Assembly: GCF_954871325.1 (NCBI RefSeq)
Contig: NC_088775.1
Span: forward strand, 86,467,561-86,531,560
Source of the DNA: Gordionus sp. m RMFG-2023
Lineage: Eukaryota > Nematomorpha > Gordioida > Chordodea > Parachordodidae
Direction: 5' to 3'
Length of the DNA: 64,000 nt
Shown here: positions 60,561-64,000 of the stretch, one piece after another
How the letters are laid out: each line of letters begins with the position of its first letter
Position numbering within the stretch: position 1 is the first letter of the stretch
The notes under the pieces: model-generated
The model's input: the letters and a program-made list of their open reading frames with translations, nothing else
Database searches by the model: none
What the model was told of the DNA's origin: nothing
Made by a program: the position numbers and the translations under genes

Positions 60561-63500
60561 ATAAACAAGTGTATCAGTATTTCAAGTAGGAGAATGAGGT
60601 TGAGAAAATACACATAGTATTATTGAACTCTAAACAGATTTAAAACATAACAAAATCGATAAAACAGTTTTTTAAAAGGCCCGATAATACTAATACAAAT
60701 ACATTTTCTCCAAAAATATCAAACCATACATTAAAAGTGTTGATTTTGGCATTTTTTTTTATTTAAATAATTGGCATATATTTAAATATATATATATATA
60801 TATAATATTTACAAATTATAATTATTAATAATATTTTAATTTAATTTTTTTTTAAATTTTATCAAGAAAGCATCCACAATTCTTAAATTGAATTGGGGCT
60901 TTATAAAAGGCTATTATTTTAATATAAATGAACCAAATAATTATTAGAGAGTATGTAGAAGACATGGTATAAAAGAAAAAATTATATTTCATATGGTTTA
61001 TAATATCTTTTTTATATCTAAAAAATTAGAATATAAAATCAAAAGGTTAAGTTATAAAAGGAAAAGTAAAATAAAAGTATAATTGTACAATTTGAATAAT
61101 TTAAATATATCAGTAAAGATAATTGTGTGATAAAAAATTAAAATGATTTTAAACTTATTTTTTTTTAAAATGATGTCAACGTCAAGCATGTTCAACTTTT
61201 TAATATGAATGATTTTTTTTATTATTACTATCAATTATATAATTTTTTTTTATTCCGTATTGTAAATTTAATTAAAATATAAATTTAATGATATTCAATC
61301 CGCAAGTTGGCGTTTTTTTTAAAAAACAATTGCATAAAGTAATATCTACATATAAAAGATAAAGTATAAAATAAGTTCATTAACCGGTAAAGTAAATTGT
61401 GAAGATCACAAAACGCAATATTATTTTGTAATGTCATATGATATTGAATAGTAACCAAGTGAATATTTTATTACAATTGATTTTATTATTATTTGATCCT
61501 GATATGTCTAAAAGTATTACAATAAATTCTTTATATAAATTTATATATCACTGAGTCGTTAGAATCATATCTTTGTTAATATTTCGGAAACAATAAAAAA
61601 CATTTATTCATTTTATTTTTTTTTTGCGGGTAATTAAATAAATATAACGTTAAACCTTATTAATTTTTGTTATCGGTAAAATATGATTTTAGTATGTATA
61701 ATGAGACAAATTGAGGTAAATACAGTGCATCAGCCAGTCAAACAATTTGTAATATTCTATTATATTAATTGCATAAAATTCATGCAAGTCGCAAAACGTT
61801 TATATTAATATTCACTACATGAAAATTAAATTCTGTATTGATTATAAATTGTGAGGTATATGTATGCTATTCTTTTACAAACATTATGTTTTGGATAAAA
61901 TTTTTATCACATTTATATTGTAATTAATGCAAATAATGTAATAAAAAAAAATTCTATCAAGATTGCAGATTATTAAATTTTTTTATACAAGGATATATGT
62001 ATATCCTAGTGAAATTATATTTCTTATCCTTTATTTCGCCTAATTTGCCAAACTTGATGATAAATTAATGGGAAAAATATCAAGAGCAAAGTAGAGGAAA
62101 ATTATTTTAAAATATAATTATAGTTTAGGCTTTTGTATTTAAACATAGATAAGCCTTAAAACTTATATTTATAATCTAATAATTTAAACAGTAATTTTTT
62201 TTCAATAAATTTTTAAGTAATAATTTTAATAAAAAAATATATAAAACAAAAAAATAAAAAATTTTTAAAATAATAATACGCCAACTAGTGGATTTAATAT
62301 TATAGAATTGTATTATAAATTTTAATTATTTTAATATAAACCATAATTTACTTTGCTATTGTATATATTTAATAATTTAAATTTTTATAAATTATTTATA
62401 TTCCAGTACATTGAGTTATAATTTACCATAAATTTAATTTAAAATAATTAAATTAATATGTAAGTAAAATATTTACTTATCTTGGACATCTTATAAACAG
62501 AAATGACAAATACATTAGATATAAATAAAATTATAAACAAATGTGATTAAACGTATATTATACAATGGAAATTTTTGATTCAAGTTAAATTATAAATTTA
62601 TATTTTAACCTTTAGGAAAAATTGAAACCAAATAATTTTCACTATGATGTCAATTCTACAAATTCATTATCATCATGGACCCAAATAAGAAAAATAATTA
62701 CATATAATTATTTTAAAATTTACTACTCTCTTTATTTTACCTTACATATTATTTTTTAATAACTTTTTATCTCTAATTATTATATTTTGTCTCCTCCATT
62801 TTTTTCTTACTTTAATTTATCCTCCATTTTTATTTTACTATAAAATTTTTATTTTTTTAAAAATTTATCCTCTATCTTTTCTTTTATTTTTTTACTTTAC
62901 CAAAAAAATTTTATTTCTTAAATTTGAATTTTAAAATAATCAATAAAATAAATAAATAAAAAAGTTGTTTCTAATTTAGAAATGTTTTTTTTAAATTTAT
63001 TTTTTACATAAAAACCTACATTTTCTAAAACACGTTTTCTCTTTTTAATACTATATTTGACCATACTTTATTACTAATTTTCTACTAAAATTATATATCT
63101 TCTATTATCCACCATTTTTTATTTCTCTTTTTACTATTATTTATTTACTTAGCTACCTTTAATACATTACCCAAATATTACTAATTTATATAATTAATTT
63201 ATTATTCAAATTTTATATCAAAATTCATTAACCACTTTTTAAATTAATATAATAATCATTTTATATATCATAAATAAATAAATTTATTTTATTTAAAATT
63301 TATCATCTAGTCACCTATTGATTTAAACCTAAACTTGGAAATCTTTAAGTATTTTTTATCATTTTAAATAATTTATATTTTAATATTTTTAATTTCTTAA
63401 TTTTTTAAAAATACATAGAATAATTTTATATAGAATAATTTTATATAGAATAAACCATATTACATTGAGTACAAGGGAACGTTACATCACTCTAATTATA

Positions 63501-63800
63501 AATTAAGCTATTATTTTATAAAACTGGAAATTTGAGCCTAACATAGATAATTACATCATAGATAATTGACAAAAAAATTGTGAAAATATTTAATATTTTT
63601 TAATTCTTAAATAAATAACTATCACAATGTTTCTAGTTGATTTTTTTTAAACAATATAATTTAAATTTATTAACTACTTTATTTTTTCTAATTATTATTT
63701 TTTATAACATAATACCTCTATTTCTAAGATATATAATTATATGAATATAAATATAATTAGACTTTTATCTTATATTATTATCTATCCTTTAGTTTTTTCA
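60561..63800. other. long AT-rich gene-free stretch
   Basis: Over 3 kb with AT near its extreme for the window. Simple T- and A-runs dominate; around 62700-63200 there is a T-rich/C-containing low-complexity region (CTCCATTTTTATTTTAC type). A direct triplet repeat ATAGAATAATTTTAT occurs near 63417-63450. No gene seen. Confidence 0.5.
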
Positions 63801-63810
63801 CTCTACCCAA

Positions 63811-64000
63811 ATGAAAAATTCTTCCCCCTTTTCAGGAAATCTAAAAATGATCTCCTTAAATACAAGATCTCTTAATAATAACAAACTTGCACAATTAAGA
63901 ATTCTTCTAGACATCCTAGAATTGCTTGTATTCAAGAAACTCATTGGACAGACTCATGTAAAATGCAATGTAAAGTATACAAATTATTTTCGTCAGGAGA
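63811..64000 (+). pseudogene. start of LINE ORF2 (AP endonuclease), cut by window edge
   Basis: From ATG at 63811 the plus strand reads MKNSSPFSGNLKMISLNTRS, LNNNKLAQLRILLD, and after a one-base frame change near 63910, PRIACIQETHW and KVYKLFSSG. MISLNTRSLNN...KLAQL and IACIQETHW are the N-terminal motifs of the apurinic endonuclease domain of non-LTR retrotransposons (the conserved Gln-Glu-Thr contains a catalytic Glu). The rest lies outside the window. Clade not determined. Confidence 0.75.

Noticed and set aside
61052-61234. A 60-codon minus-strand frame (Ile/Lys/Leu-rich)
   Set aside because: Composition is what AT-rich non-coding DNA yields; no start context, splice sites or similarity.

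Overview
The window looks like nuclear DNA of an invertebrate animal. It is very AT-rich. Its genes are cut by spliceosomal introns, many only about 40 bp long, with GT...AG ends. The one housekeeping gene I can name, an ERp57/PDIA3 protein disulfide isomerase, has an animal-type C-terminus like that of insect and nematode ERp60/PDI-3. The protein is fairly divergent and mobile DNA is abundant, so a fast-evolving, possibly parasitic lineage is likely. I cannot name the species from sequence alone.

Layout. 0-3 kb: AT-rich DNA with one possible minus-strand terminal exon and a hAT remnant. 3.06-6.27 kb: an LTR retrotransposon fossil on the minus strand with paired LTRs and a 5-bp target duplication. 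7.76-12.44 kb: PDIA3 in 14 exons (495 aa, CGHC twice, KSEL end), with two small hAT elements in its one long intron. 12.9-16.3 kb: a nest of small elements (two TA-type MITEs, a tRNA-derived SINE, a 73-bp tandem repeat, a 1.4-kb foldback element, a hAT MITE). 16.3-16.7 kb: three terminal exons of an unidentified gene. 18.2-19.3 kb: a decayed hAT transposase. 20.6-21.5 kb: an 854-bp hAT deletion derivative with perfect 8-bp target duplications. 21.6-25.1 kb: a second LTR element (gag-protease only, LTRs nearly identical). 25.3-26.4 kb: a foldback element with arms of about 310 bp. 26.4-33 kb: dispersed repeats and a TTTTC microsatellite of about 320 bp.

33.1-57.6 kb is the most interesting part. 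It holds two tandem paralogous genes, same strand and same exon order, encoding secreted cysteine-containing proteins of no family I recognise. Each has a signal peptide, a first domain, one large repetitive acidic Ser-Gly exon (SGSG motifs, NSS sequons), then a second domain. Six exons have exactly the same length in both copies, yet the two copies amplified different repeat units inside the central exon. The architecture resembles a proteoglycan or mucin-like core protein with two globular ends. The introns and spacer carry many MITEs.

57.6-64 kb is gene-poor: a hAT element inserted beside a possible transposase relic, a decayed zinc-knuckle gag-like fossil on the minus strand, long AT-rich DNA, and the start of a LINE endonuclease reading frame at the right edge.

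Exon boundaries were worked out by eye from reading frame, phase, GT/AG sites and comparison of the paralogs. No homology search was run.
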